Shown here: positions 40,680-52,969 of the stretch, one piece after another | How positions within the stretch are numbered: the first letter of the stretch is position 1 | How the letters are laid out: each line of letters opens with the position of its first letter | Assembly (NCBI GenBank): GCA_031002005.1 | Contig: JARYHS010013631.1 | Location: 64,663,832-64,727,831 of the forward strand | Direction of reading: 5' to 3' | From: Vandiemenella viatica | Taxonomy: Eukaryota > Arthropoda > Insecta > Orthoptera > Morabidae | Length of the DNA stretch: 64,000 nt | Notes under the pieces: model-generated | The model's database searches: none | The model's input: the letters and a program-made list of their open reading frames with translations, nothing else | What the model was told of the DNA's origin: nothing | Position numbers and translations under genes: made by a program

Positions 40680-41508
40680 TTTTAGTAGTTTTTCTGGGTA
40701 ACTTCATTTCCACTGCGTTAAATTACCATTAATTTTGTGCTTTTACTTTCCAAGCTTCTGAGCCGTAAATAGCTAGTTTTGTCTCAGCATTCTCTGCCTT
40801 ATGTCTGCGGTGCCTTTGAAATTTAGCCAGATTAAAAATTTGTTTGCCCCATTGGAATTTAATATTTTGAAATGTACATCTTCTTCTTACAAATTTGTCA
40901 GATGGTATAGCTATATTTTAATTTGTTAAACAGTTCTAAAATTTCAATGTCCAGGACTATTTTTCTCTGAATTTGTTCTTTTACTTAAACCGCAATTTTT
41001 TTAATTTCTAAGTTGAAATTTCCACATTAAAATTTTTGCCCATCAAATGACCAAGAATTAAGGATCGCGGTCTATGGAGTCCAAAAAGATATCTAAGAGT
41101 GGTGGTCATGAAGGACCAGCTTCTCTGATGCCACAGTTGACTGTCTTATAGTCCAGTGCTTCAGATTCCAGATTCACAGTTACCAATTCCTGTTTATAAA
41201 GGTTGTATATTGACAAAATTATCTAATTATATGTCCCATTGGTGGCTAGTATTTATAAGAGTCTAATTCAATTTATTCCATCAAAAGTTGGTGTGTTATC
41301 ACATTTAATTCCTCATTCTTTTTAACTGGTAATTTAAAAATAAAATATTCATTTGCAAACGACCTTCCTTCCTGGTAATTATTTTGTTTCGTGCCAATTT
41401 TATTACTGTACTAGCTGCTACCCACGACTTCGTTTGTGTTTGTAAAGAATTTGTATTGCAGCTACTGACATTTAGCAACCATAGTGCATGACAGGAGACA
41501 CGATTCTA
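40680..41508. other. Unassigned spacer
   Basis: AT-rich. Contains ACTAGCTGCTACCCACGACT near 41410, a motif that begins many arthropod repeat copies, directly before the tandem repeat. Nothing else recognised. Confidence 0.4.
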
Positions 41509-41957
41509 CTACCACACACAAACACCAATGCTCTATGCTATGTAGTTGTGGCAGAAAAGTGACATATGCGGAGACACATGTCTTTCGTCGAAATATGAAA
41601 ATATCTTTGTTCGGTCATTTTCAAGCACCATATCTCCCACACTACCACAGTTACTGAAATTCAGCCGACGTTGTGATCGAAAGGTGACTCTTTGGTACTA
41701 CCACATACAAACGCCAGTGATTGGCGATAGATAGTTTTCACTGAAAAGTGATACACCATGACACATTGGTTTTTGGTGGAAATTTGAAAGTGCCGCAGGT
41801 CGACCACCTTTAACCATCATATCTCCCACATCTCCACAGCTATCGGCATTCGGCCAACGTTGTGTATGAAAGGAAACTCCAGGCTACTTCCACACACAAA
41901 GACCAGTGATCTGTGCTAGGTAATGGTGGCTGGAAAGTGAAATATAGGAAAACACAC
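41509..41957. repeat. 189-bp tandem repeat, ~2.4 units
   Basis: Units begin at 41509 (CTACCACACACAAACACC), 41698 (CTACCACATACAAACGCC) and 41887 (CTTCCACACACAAAGACC). Shared internal blocks include CATATCTCCCACA, CCACAG and GACGTTGTG/AACGTTGTG. Unit divergence is substantial. The third unit is cut by the LINE-C start. Confidence 0.85.
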
Positions 41958-43045
41958 AAGCTGAACAGACAGGAAGTGAATAAACTGAAACAATCTAACA
42001 TGAGATAAAAATTTGCAGAAATGGTAGATTTAGACCTAAGAAGTAACTCTGAAAAGGAGTTCAGCCAAGGACAAATGGAATGCATTGAAGAAAGAAATAA
42101 TGAAAGCTGGTAAAGATATACATTAGGCTTTAGGGAACAAGCCACCTGAAAACCTTGGATTACAGAAGAAAATTTGGAGCTGATGGATCAGAGGAGAAGG
42201 CACTAAAAAATGCTCAGGTTGAAGCAGGAATAGAGCAATATAGGAAATTTAGAAATCAAATAAGCAAAAGAAAAATGGCTGCAAGAAAAGTGTGAAGAAG
42301 TAGAAAATGAAATGGTCATGGGTAAATCAGATGTTGCATATACAGGTAGGAATATCAAACAAAATTTTAGATAAATGAAGAAAAGAGGTGTACACATTAA
42401 AGCTGCCGATGGAAAACTTCTTTTCAGCTCAGATGATAGAGCTAACTGGCGGAGAAACTGTTTGATGGGGATGACTTGAACAATAGTTTAATGGAAAAGG
42501 AAGGTGATGTCAACATTGATAACAGAGCTCTGAATGACTTGAAATCAAATAAGGCAGTAGGAATTGATGAGATCCCTGCAGAACTTTTTAAATCCCTAGC
42601 AGAAGAAGGAATCAAAAGATTAGTCAAACTGATGTCAAAAAGTTATGAGACAGGAGAAATTTCAACTGATTTTAATAAAAATATCATCTTCACACTACCG
42701 AAGAAAGCACAAGCAGACAAATATAAGAACTATTGCACTATTAGTCTAACATCACATGCTTCAAAATTACAGACCAGAATAATACACAGAAGAATTGAAA
42801 GGGTAGTAGATGAGACAGTAGGTGAAGATCAGTTTGGGTTTAGGAAAAACTGTGGTACAAGGGAAGCAATTCTGTGGCTTTAAGATTAATACTTGAAGGG
42901 CAGATCAAGAGAAACAAATATACTTTTATGGCATTTTTTGATTTAGAAAAAGCTTTTGATAATGTTAGGTAGGACAAGATGTTCAAAATTTTAAAGAAGT
43001 CAGGTCTAAAATATCAAGATAGAAAAATACTTTATACACTATTTA
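41958..43045 (+). mobile_element. LINE-C (RTE-like), truncated copy
   Basis: From GAACAGACAGGAAGTGAATA it is collinear with 50846-51965 in the longer copy. 42476-42883 (NDLKSNKAVGIDEIPAELFK, DFNKNIIFTLPKKAQADKYK, ISLTSHASKL, EDQFGFRKNCGTREA) and 42905-43020 (FFDLEKAFDNVR) give RT fingers and palm motif A. It ends abruptly near 43045 before motif C, so it is 3'-truncated or rearranged. Several stops. Confidence 0.82.
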
Positions 43046-43184
43046 AGAAAAAAAATTTTGCTTTCAAACAACCCAACTTCTGAATGTAAACCATAAACAC
43101 AATTATTCATAAGATTAATGGTCCAAGTACAGTGCCTTGTGATACTTGCATATTTACTTCCATTATTTCTCAAGTCTTTACACC

Positions 43185-43352
43185 CCACGAATATCGAGGT
43201 CAACAGTGGTGGGAAAGGACTGGTGGCAAGGAATGGGTGAGAATTTGGCCTTGGCCTTCTGAAGAAATTTATTCTGAACCTGATGGAAAACAAATCTAGG
43301 TAGCTGGATGGGGATTTGAACCTGCATCTCCAGAATGCGAGGCTAGAGCATT
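43185..43352 (-). mobile_element. tRNA-derived SINE-2, copy 4 (diverged)
   Basis: GGGAAAGGACTGGTGGCAAG, GAATTTGGCCTTGGCCTTCT, GGGATTTGAACC (inverted B box with one change) and AATGCGAGGCTAGAGC align to the SINE-2 consensus seen in the other copies. Minus orientation, as for all copies in this window. Confidence 0.7.
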
Positions 43353-43719
43353 ATCATTCATCTCATTTGACACTGCATCTTCTACACCAGCATTTTCCTC
43401 TCTGCCTTTCTACCATTCTAGTTTTTGATAAACTGCAATGGCTTTCATTTTATTTAACACCATTTATATCTCACTCTTTCAAATGCCTTGGAAACATCTA
43501 GGTTACAATATCAACTTTGCCTCTTTCATTTGTTTCATATGAAGTATCTTGTTTATAGCCTACCAACTAAGATTCACGTGAACATACTTGCCTACTTGTC
43601 AATTTGTAAATAATTTTCCTTCCTGCAGACATCTTCATGTTGTGTATTGTTCTTTCAACTGCTGGTATCAAACTAATTTGCCTGTAATTTTCAACCCTAT
43701 TTGTTGTCCTTCATTTATA

Positions 43720-44307
43720 CAGGGTGTTACAAACAGGTACAGCCAAACTTTCAGGAAACATTCCTCACACACAAACAAAGAAAATATGTTATGTGGACAT
43801 GTGTCCGGAAACACTTACTTTCCATGTTAGAGCTCATTTTATTACTTCTCTTCAAATCACATTAAACATGGAATGGAAACACACAGCAACAGAACGTACC
43901 AGCGTGACTTCAAACACTTTGTTACAGGAAATGTTCAAAATGTCCTCCGTTAGCGAGGATACATGCATCCACCCTCCGTCGCATGGAATCCCTGATGCGC
44001 TGATGCAGCCCTGGAGAATGGCGTATTGTATCACAGCCGTCCACAATACGAGCACGAAGAGTCTCTACATTTGGTACCGGGGTTGCGTAGACAAGGGCTT
44101 TCAAATGCCCCCATAAATGGAAGTCAAGAGGGTTGAGGTCAGGAGAGCGTGGGGGCCATGGAAGTACAGTACATACTAACGAAACTAAAATGAGCTATAA
44201 CATGGAAAGTAAGCGTTTCCGGACACATGTCCACATAACATATTTTCTTTGTTTGTGTGTGAGGAATGTTTCCTGAAAGTTTGGCCGTACCTTTTTGTAA
44301 CACCCTG
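43720..44307 (-). mobile_element. 588-bp long-TIR Tc1/mariner-type MITE
   Basis: Terminal inverted repeats of about 120 bp begin CAGGGTGTTACAAA, with only about five mismatches (e.g. ACAGGTACAG versus AAAGGTACGG). The element is flanked by TA at 43718-43719 and 44308-44309. The unique centre encodes the C-terminal end of a mariner-like transposase on the minus strand. It splits LINE-D. Confidence 0.93.
43922..44104 (-). pseudogene. mariner-like transposase C-terminus in MITE
   Basis: VPNVETLRARIVDGCDTIRH then RIRDSMRRRVDACILANGGH and FEHFL is the conserved C-terminal end of a Tc1/mariner-superfamily transposase (usual VxxVxELRxRI...RRxxxCIxANGGHFEHLL). The catalytic core is deleted. It shows the MITE derives from an autonomous parent by internal deletion. 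Confidence 0.82.
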
Positions 44308-44900
44308 TATACTGTAACTAATATCACATTTTACCAATCCTCCAGTAAGCAACAAAAATCCAGCCTCAATCTAAATAACTTTTGCGAGGAAATGTACAAT
44401 ATCAATAAATATGTAATAATGTTATCTACACTAGCCCTTTCAGGCATGTTTTTGCTTTCTTAGTTCGTTCATAATTTCCTTGGAATTTATTTCAAATTCT
44501 GTAGTTTACTTATTTATACTAATATGGAGATGTTCCTCCCCTGATTTGTGGCGATCATTCCCAGGGTAACTGTCCATTGCTTCTCGCTAAACCAGTTATT
44601 CTTCAAAGTCTCAGTAACTTCTTCTGTATGAAAAATCTCTCTTTTCCACATTTTTCTAACATAACTATAAAAATTTCTAGAAGCATCGTTCAATGTTCCC
44701 CTTGCACATGCAATATTCTTTATAGTAAACCTATCTTTATCACCTGTCTTTGCTACTATTAATTCCTTGTTCACTTGTTTGAAATGTTCCCTACTGCCTT
44801 GTCTTTTCTGTTGTGTTCTCTTCTCACCTACCTCCTTAGCCTTCTCATCCACCTATTATAGTTATACATGTCTTATTTCTTTTTATTTTCTGTTTGGAAT

Positions 44901-47640
44901 TGTTATTAATTATATCAAATTAAGTGTCAGTTTTACTATCACTGATGCTTTCTATGAAAATTGTATAATCTTTGTGGCTGAATAAAACAAAAGGTGCTTG
45001 TTGCATTCTTGCTGTTATGTGAAACCAATGTGTTTTATTTTGTAAAAGGTCCATATCAGAGGGTGTTTGTATAATATGAAGGAGTTGGTCCAATAAGTTT
45101 TAAGCACAGTATTAGTTCCTAGCATTGGTGATAGGTCTCCAAGCAGTTATATTTTCCACCACCAGGTGGAAATATATTTTTCTTTCAGTTAATTTTAGGT
45201 TTGATTTGAAATACATTGTCCATCAAATGCCATGTTGTTTTGGTATGCAACTTGTGTTCTGCATGAAAGAATTTATTTCTACATGGATACCATTGTATTT
45301 TCATGTAAGTATCATATGCTTAAATACTTTATATTTTCTGTTAAATATTATTAGACTATTTTTATCACTATGAACAAAGAAGTCACCAATTTACCTTTGT
45401 TTTTAGAGTGACATCCTGACTAGCATGTGATCTGAATTGTTTCTGAAAATCTGCACAGCAGAGCATTTTGAATGTGGTCAAGAAATATCTGAGTTCTTCA
45501 TTTCAAGAACAGCTGTTATGTGAAATCCACACCTTATACCATTTGATGTTAAACATTAAAAGGTAGGTATATATGTAGAATATATGTGTAAAGCCCTTGT
45601 ATACTGCAGTTTCTGAGTTTGCCAAAGAACACAAAAGCAATATAACTACATTTGACTGGCAACATGCTACATTAATATGTTATTAATGTTTCACCTTGAA
45701 AGGTTTAAAATCACGAGTAAGTTCTTTTAATCCAGAAAATTATCTCTGTGTATATACAGATACAAGCTTTTAGTTTCATTGGTATCCTGTTAGCAAGTAT
45801 TCCAAAATATAATGCTGCAAATGTATCTTCTGCTGAACATTTTTATTTTTGTTCTTGTTATGTTTGTTAATTGGAATTGTAATTCATATCATAATCTATG
45901 TTAATTTCATGTAAAAAGTCAGATAAGTAATTCCGGAAAGATAATTTTTATCAACATGTATTAGACGCAAGTGTTAGAATAATGAGTAGCCAAATAACTT
46001 ATTTTTGTAGACTCTCACTATCACTCTCACCTTTTTTACCTTAAATTATTTGCGTGCATTTTCACCATCAACCTCTCACTGAACTTTCCAAATTTAATTT
46101 TAAATCCTTTGGGTTTGTGGTCAAGAGCCCAGCATTTTCCTTTGTAATTAATTCTGCTCCTTGACTCCCTTACATAAATTTTTTGTTTCTTTGTGCCAGC
46201 TTGTGGTCATGATCATTGTCCTCTCTTCCTTCCAACGTACTACTAATCCTTCTAACAATATTGATCCAGTCATTGATGGTTTTTTGTGGTAATTTACACA
46301 AACCAATTTAGTTTTTAAGATGTTTGTTTTAGGAAATCAGAATGCAATTCCAGATGTGAGTGTGGAAAGTGAACCTTGATGTGCTATCCGGCAGCAAACC
46401 TGTGAAGAGTTCATTGCAAGTGAACCTTGTCTTCCACATGTAGTTACTTCAGGTAATATAACTGTTCAACAAAAGATATTGATGTACACTGTGTCACTCG
46501 ATCCTGTGTAAAAAGGAATGGGACATTTTAACTGGATATTCAGTCTCATGTAGAATGCAATGAAATTTTTGTTTTCTTATTCAGTGAAATATAATATGGA
46601 AAATGGCATTTTAGCATTGTATTTGTTAACTATAAAAGTGAAAAGCATTATAGAGTGAAAATAGAAATGTAAGAATTTGCCACCGTGACATACTCTCTCT
46701 CTATTAAGTATTAATACTTACTGTTTTCATGTAGCAGAGGTGATTTCTTATAGAAAAGTTTGTTGTAACTGTGATAAACATGAAGCAGTAGATGGTAAGC
46801 CATTGAAGTTCTTACAGTATTCATGTATGGGATATGCTTTTTATGGATTTTTAAGCAACAATGTTTTGATATCTCACTTTGCTTTTTAATAACCAAGTCA
46901 GAGCATAATCAGCAATGTGGACTTGTAACAAGAACACTAGCTAACAAACATCTGTGGGCCTATTCAGTAGTCAAAACATATTTTTTAACTTCTTTTTAGA
47001 ATAGGAGAAATGTGCATATCTTTGTTTAAAATGTTGTTTCATCTGATTTTGATTTGTGTAGATTTTGCAATTACAGAATAATATATTGTTTGTGTTTTGT
47101 GTCTTTTCAAGGATTAATAAACTATATCTAAAATGTAATGTATGAATGTATTAGGCTCTAAATATCCAGAAAAATTTTCGTGTTTCTAATTGTTAATTAT
47201 TGCTATGATTATAATTGTTCTTATCACTGTTTCTTTTTCAAATGAATTAATAAAAATTAAAAATGAATAAAACTAGCATTTTTCAGTTTCCCTTCACTTT
47301 TTCACAATTCTCCTAATGCATTAAAAAAATGAAAAATTGTTGATTAACTAAATGAAAGAAACAAAGCGAAATGTAAAGAAAAAGGAATATATAAAAAAGT
47401 TTAATAAACATTTCAAAATCCCGCATTTAGGTAATGTCACAGCATGCTTCTCTGAACTGATTCTTGTAGCGCTAGTGTCACACCAGTGTTTGCTTTACCA
47501 TAGTTTATGCTGACCGTGAACATTCTCTATTTATAAATGTCTCTTGCCCAGACAGTGACCCAGAGTTATGATCCAGCATTTTCTTCATTATTATAGTACG
47601 GTATAGAATATGGAAAAGTTGTGATATTATAAATAACTAG
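44901..47640. other. AT-rich region without recognised genes
   Basis: About 2.7 kb with no domain, terminal repeat or RNA gene that I can support. A short stem ATTTTCCACC...GGTGGAAAT lies near 45150. An exon-like stretch at 46333-46452 was examined and rejected because all frames contain stops. Confidence 0.5.
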
Positions 47641-47689
47641 TTATGCACTAGCAGATGCTTCAAGTTTTGTTGATAACAAGCCTAATCTT

Positions 47690-49350
47690 AAAGGCAGAGA
47701 GAACAACGAAGTGTGTACTTTTGCGGTGGAGAATATGTTGATGTTAAAAGGCATGTCCGGCTAAATAAAGGAAGAAGGAAGTGCAGGCGCTAAAAATGCA
47801 GCTGCAGATGATGCCAAGACGAAGGCGAAGCTGATTCTTACAATTGATCCAGCATTGTATGTGCATATAAAGCTAGCTAAAACAATGAAGGAGCTATGGG
47901 CACAGCTTAAAACTATGTTTGACAATTACGGGTTTACACAAAGAATAACTTTACTTCATCATCTCAAATCAATCAGACTTGTAATTGCAAATCAATGATG
48001 TCATATGGAACAGATATGATTGAGACATGATTAAGTTGAGTTAGATTTGAGATAATGTTAATGGATTGGCTCGTCATTACTGGTAAGTTTATCAGAAATG
48101 TTTTTGCCTATGATCATGGCGGTTGAACATTCTGACATTCCTATTACAGCGGGCGTTGTCAAGACAAAACTAAGTGATATGAAAATGTCAGATTTGAATG
48201 AATCGGAGACAAAAACAGATTTCAATTCCAAAGGTTGGCAGACCCATAGACGCGAGTATGATGATGAATGAACATTGGATAAAAAATGTATCATATTCAT
48301 CAAGTACACAAGAAGTTATTGCAGACCAAACCAAAGTACCTCTGTTGTGTTCCAGTGATGTAGAAATAACTACAGATTGTGGCTATAATATCACTGTGAA
48401 AAATATATTGTGCATGCAAAGTTTGAAGACTTGAATGAAACGAAATCTGGTGTGGTTGATGGACTTAGTTATCCTAACAATTTTAAAATGTGTGTGTGTG
48501 TGGGGGGGGGGGGGGCAATTGTATCCTGTGCTGTGAGGAAAACCAATCTAGACTTCCTTCCCTTCACACATAGAAGAGAAAGAAGTACAGAAACATTGCA
48601 CATTATACCTGCTGATGTGCACAGTCCAAAGGAACATAAATCCTTACGTGGTGCATGGTATATTTTTATTGCTGGTGGATGACTTTAGTCTCATGTCATT
48701 AACTTACTTCTTGAAAGCTAAAAGTGTGTCATTTAGCAGGTTTAAAGTATTTAAAGCTTTGGTAGAGAACCAAAAGAATAACAAAATTAAAATATTTCTC
48801 ACAATAATGACTATGAATTTTGTAGCAATGAGTTTACAGATTTTCTGAGGAAAGAGGGTATTATTCATCAGAAACATACACCTCAGAACAAAATGCTCTG
48901 TGTGAATGAATGAATCGATCAATAGTTGTTTGATGCCAAGCTAGATAAAAGATTTTTGGAAAAAGCAGCAAACACGACTGTGTACTTGAAAAACAAATAA
49001 ATTGCATCAGGAACTCAAAACAATGAGTTGATATATGGCAAGAAACCCAATGTAAGCCATATTCATATATTTGGCAGTGATGTGATTCCATGTTTTCAAA
49101 GAGAGATTCTTGAAGTGGTATAAAAAGTAATAAAAACACATTATTTTTGAATACTGCAAAAATATAAAAGGTTATAGAATTTATGACTGTAACAAAAACA
49201 AAACAATAACAAGCAAGGATGTGATTATTATTGAAAATAAATAAAATAAATATCAAGAAATTACAGTTTCAGTGGGGGACTCTGGTCAAGAGGAAAAGTT
49301 GACAGTAGCATACAAACCACAATTACTGAATTTATCTCAATTAGACCATC
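47690..49350 (+). pseudogene. Copia-type LTR retrotransposon, gag and integrase remnants
   Basis: 47690-47960 gives KAKLILTIDPALYVHIKLAK then TMKELWAQLKTMFDNYGFTQ and RITLLHHLKSIRL, the Copia gag (UBN2) block. 48410-48470 gives HAKFEDLNETKSGVVDGLSY (pre-integrase). 48640-48850 has LLVDDFSLMSLTYFLKAKS and FKVFKALVENQKNN (integrase core). 48870-49100 gives EQNALCE, then KKPNVSHIHIFGSDV. Stops and frameshifts are everywhere, and a G13 run (~48503-48515) interrupts it. No LTRs or RT were recognised. Confidence 0.82.
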
Positions 49351-50129
49351 CTAGCTAAAGCTGTAAAGCAGCCCACTTCCAGTTACAATGGGGTCAGAAC
49401 TATGCCTTTTTTAGATTATGGGTTTCTGGTGATGGGATAAAAATAAGTGATTAAAGGTATACCGATTGTTGATACGTGATGGGAAATACGCAAATGTCAA
49501 AGAAATACATGATGATGGATGAAGGTACAATTGAAGGACAAAGGTTAAAGCTGAAAATACCACAAACCCAAAAATAAGAGTATTATTGGCGAACTGCAGA
49601 ATTATAATCAATAAAGTAAAAGAATTTGCAAACTTAATAGAGATACATAAAGCACATGCAGGGTGTAAGGGTTTGAGAGCGACTATACTAGCCTTTTCCA
49701 ATCAAATGTCAACCTCTCCTTCACGTGGTGCACCCTGTTTGCACAGACAAGGCTCTGGCGCCAAAGATTCCCAGTATAAGGAGTCACCCACTGCTTGCCA
49801 ACGGCCTCTGGATGGAGGGCAGAAGAGTCGGGAGCAGTTCAGGGCACCCTCTTGCCCTTGGGGTTGGAAATGGCCCCTAAAGGTGGATGAATCATAAATC
49901 ATCAACGGCATGGGGATGCAGAAGGCATCAGGAAACCACTGCAATAAAGACCCAAAGGGTTTCCCAAGGACATGTAATCCACTCAAATTCATACATCATG
50001 ATGGCTTCTTACTGGGTAAAATATTCTGGAGGTAAAATAGTTCCCCAGTTGGATCTCTGGGTGGGGACTGCTCAGGGAGGAGTCATCAGAATGGATAGAA
50101 ACATTCTACGAGTCAAAGTGTGGATTGTT

Positions 50130-50800
50130 GTCTGAATAGGGCAGGTAGGTTAGAAAGCTTAAAAAGGGAGATAGACTGATGTAAGTTAGATGTTGTTGGG
50201 ATTAGTGAGATTAAATGGAAGGATGCACAGGATTTCTGGTCTGAGGAACACAGGATAATTAGCACAAAAGCTATCAATGGATTCACTGGTGTAGGATTTG
50301 TAATGAGTAAGAAAGTAGGGAAACAGGTGAGTTATTGTAAACAGTTTAGTGACAGGATTATTTTGATGAGGTTAGAAACTAAGCCTGCCCCAACCAAGTT
50401 AGTACAAGTGTATATGCCAACATCACAAGAGGATGATGAAGAAATGGAAAAAATATACACCAAAACTGAAGAATTAATCCAATATGTGAAGGGGAAGGAA
50501 AATCTAATAATCATAGGTAATGCGATAGTGGAAGAAGGAAAAGAGGAAATACTGTAGGAAGTTTTGGTCTAGCAGAAAGAAATGAACGAGGAAGCAGGTT
50601 GTTAGAATTTTGTGAAAGATATAAGCTAGTTGTGGCAAACACACTGTTTAAGAACCATGCAAGAAGGATATACATCTGGAAACATCCTGGGGATACAGGC
50701 AGATATCAGCTAGATTATATCATGGTCAAACAGAGATTCAGGAATCAAGTTCTAGACTGTAAAGTATACCCAGAAGCAGACATAGACATAATTTGATAGT
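50130..50800 (+). pseudogene. LINE-C endonuclease
   Basis: RLESLKREID-CKLDVVGIS followed by EIKWKD gives the catalytic Glu block (usual ILGxSEVRW). TGVGFVMSKKVG, KLVQVYMPTSQEDDEE (usual VxVYAPT) and ENLIIIGNAIVEEG (usual IIxGDFNAxxG, here with the catalytic Asp/Asn context lost) follow. Then LVVANTLFKNHARRIYIWKH and YQLDYIMVKQRFRNQVLDCK (substrate-binding and DYI block). In-frame stops occur at 50162, 50556 and 50796. Confidence 0.78.
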
Positions 50801-51426
50801 AATGAAGTGCAGGCTGAAATTAAAGCGAATAAGGAAGTAGTATAAGGAGAACAGACTGGAAGTGAATAAACAAACAATCTAGCACAAGAGAAAAATTTGC
50901 AGAAATGGAAGACTTAGGTCTAAGAAGTAACTGTGAAAGGAGATCAACCGAGGACGAATGGAATGCATTAAGGACCTAAATAATGAAAGCTGGTAAAGAA
51001 ACATTAGGCTTTAGGGAACAAACTGCCTGAAAACCATGGATCACAGAAGAAATTTTGGAGCTGATGGATCAGGATGCTCAGGATGAAACAGGAAGAGAAT
51101 AATACAGGCAATTTAGAAATCAAATAAACAGGGATTGCAAAAAGGGAAAAGAAAAATGGCTAGAAGAGAAGTGTGAACAAGTAGAAAAGGAAATAGTCGT
51201 AGGTAAAGCAGATGTTGCGTGTAGGAAGATAAAACAGAATTTTGGAGAAATGAAGAAAAGAGGTGTGAACATCAAAGCTGCCAATGGGAAACCTCTTTTA
51301 AGCACAGATGATAGAGCTAACCAATGGAAGGAATACATTGAGAAACTGTATGATGGGGACGACTTGAAAAATAGCATAATGTAAAAGGAAGGCGATGTCG
51401 ACATTGATGACTTAGGAGATCCTGTT

Positions 51427-52878
51427 TTGAGGACAGAATTTAATAGAATTCTGAATGACTTGAAAGCAAATAAGGCAGTTGGAATTGATGAGATCCCTGC
51501 AGTGCTTCTTAAATCCCTAGGAGAAAAAGAAACTGAAAGATTATTCAAGCTGATATCAAAAAGTTATGAAACAGGAGAAATTCCAACTGATTTTAATAAA
51601 ATTATCATCTTCACTCTTCCGAAAAAAGCTCAAGCCAACAATTGTGAAAATTATCACACTATTAATCTAACATCACATGCTAGAAAATTACTGACCAGAA
51701 TAATATACAGAAGGATGGAAAGGGCAGTAGAAGAGAGAGTAGGTGAAAATCAGTTTCGGTTTAGGAAAAATTGTAGTACAAGGGAAGAAATTCTGGCTTC
51801 AAGATTAATACTTGAAGGGCGGATCAAGAAAACCAAAGATACTTTTACGGCGTTTGTTGATTTGGAAAAAGTTTTTGATATTGTTAGGTGGGACAAGATG
51901 TTCAAAATTTTAAAGAAGTCAGGTCTAAAGTATCGAGATACAAGACTTTATAAACTATATAAAAATTCAGTGGCTATAATAAAAGTAGAAAATCATGAGA
52001 GACATGCATCGGTTAAAAAGGGCGTGAGACAAGGTTGTAGTCTATCCCTGTTAATATTCAACTTGTATGTAGAAGCAGCAATAAAGAAAGTCAAATAAAA
52101 ATTTCCATGTGGCATAAGTGTTCAGGGAGAGAAAATCAGTATGCTACAATTTGCTGATGACATTGTCTTGTTAGCAGAGAGGGCTGAGGATATTGAGAAG
52201 TTACTGAATGTCATGAACAAAATACTGAAGGAAGATTTTGGACTGAATATAAATCAAATCAAGACAAAAGTGATGAAATGGATCAGAAATGATACCAATA
52301 CTAGTAGATTAAATATGAAAATAGGATCAGATGCAATAGGAGAAGTAAGTGAATTCTGTTCTTGGGAAGCAAAATTACAACCAATTGCCGACACAGGAAT
52401 GATGTTAAAAGCAGAATAGTACTAGCAAAAAGAGCCTTCATGAAAAAGAGAAATTTTTTAGTTTCAAATATTGATCAAGGACTCAGAAAGAACTTTTTAA
52501 AAACTCAGTGTGTGTAGCACATCACTTTATGGCAGTGAAGCATGGACTTTATGAATACCAGAAAGAAGGAAAATTGGAGCATTTGAAATGTGGTGCTATA
52601 GAAGGTTGCTGAAAAGTAAGTGGCCGGATAAAGTACAAAATGAACGAATTTTTGAAATACTGGGCAATGAAAAAATTTTGTGGAAGAATCTTACAGAAAG
52701 AAGAGACAGGCTTGTAGGTCATATTTTGAGACATGCTGGATTGGTTAATTTGCTGGTGGGGGGAATAGTCGAAGATAAGAACTGTAGAGGAAGACCGAGA
52801 TTAGAATATGTGAAGCAGATAATTGAGGACGTGGTTTGTAAGGGATATATAGAGATGAAAGAGGTTATAACAAGATAG
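51427..52878 (+). pseudogene. LINE-C reverse transcriptase and C-terminal domain
   Basis: Motifs in order: LNDLKANKAVGIDEIPAVLL, FTLPKKAQANNCENYHTINL (RT 1-2), FRKNCSTREE, AFVDLEKVFDIVRWDKM (palm A, catalytic Asp kept), VKKGVRQGCSLSLLIFNLYV (palm B). After a stop at 52096 comes LQFADDIVLLAE (palm C, ADD intact), then LNINQIKTKVM (palm D). The tail has GHILRHAGLVNLLVGGIVED and CRGRPRLEYVKQIIEDV. 51427-52098 is open for 223 codons. Stops at 52096 and 52417 and a frameshift before 52588 break it. Confidence 0.87.
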
Positions 52879-52903
52879 GGTGGGATGGAGTATTGCATCA
52901 AAC

Positions 52904-52917
52904 CAGTCAAAAGACTG
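52904..52917 (+). other. 3' hairpin of LINE-C
   Basis: CAGTC-AAAA-GACTG forms a 5-bp stem with a 4-nt loop, just before the A-rich tail. It lies where some LINEs carry the RT-recognition stem-loop. Function is inferred from position only. Confidence 0.45.
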
Positions 52918-52969
52918 AAACAAAAACAAACAAAAAAAAAACAAAACAAAAATGCACAAGCATTTATAG

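Larger units (their letters stand above)
43353..44900 (-). pseudogene. LINE-D (CR1/Jockey-like), minus strand, split by a MITE
   Basis: Read on the minus strand, 44852-44514 gives EHFKQVNKELIVAKTGDKDR and GTLNDASRNFYSYVRKMWKR (endonuclease-RT linker, also found as NDASRNFYVLIKK at 53730-53790). After the MITE at 43720-44307 comes VENYRQISLIPAVERTIHN (usual NYRPISL) and GKVDIVT (usual VDIVxLDFxKAFD). Frameshifted throughout. Confidence 0.65.
49690..52960 (+). mobile_element. LINE-C (RTE-like), near full length
   Basis: It has a 5' region, an APE endonuclease, a reverse transcriptase, a GRPR-type C-terminus and a 3' end with a small hairpin followed by an A-rich (CAAAA)n-like tail (52920-52950). 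The RT style (GVRQGC...FNLYVE, LQFADDIVLLAE) resembles RTE-clade LINEs. Several stops interrupt the ORF. A second copy is at 41958-43045. The 5' border is approximate. Confidence 0.83.

Noticed and set aside
46333..46452. Exon-like 120-bp segment with AG before and GTAATA after (…VESEP-CAIRQQTCEEFIAS…)
   Set aside because: All three plus-strand frames contain a stop, and no homology is recognised. The splice-like borders are probably chance.
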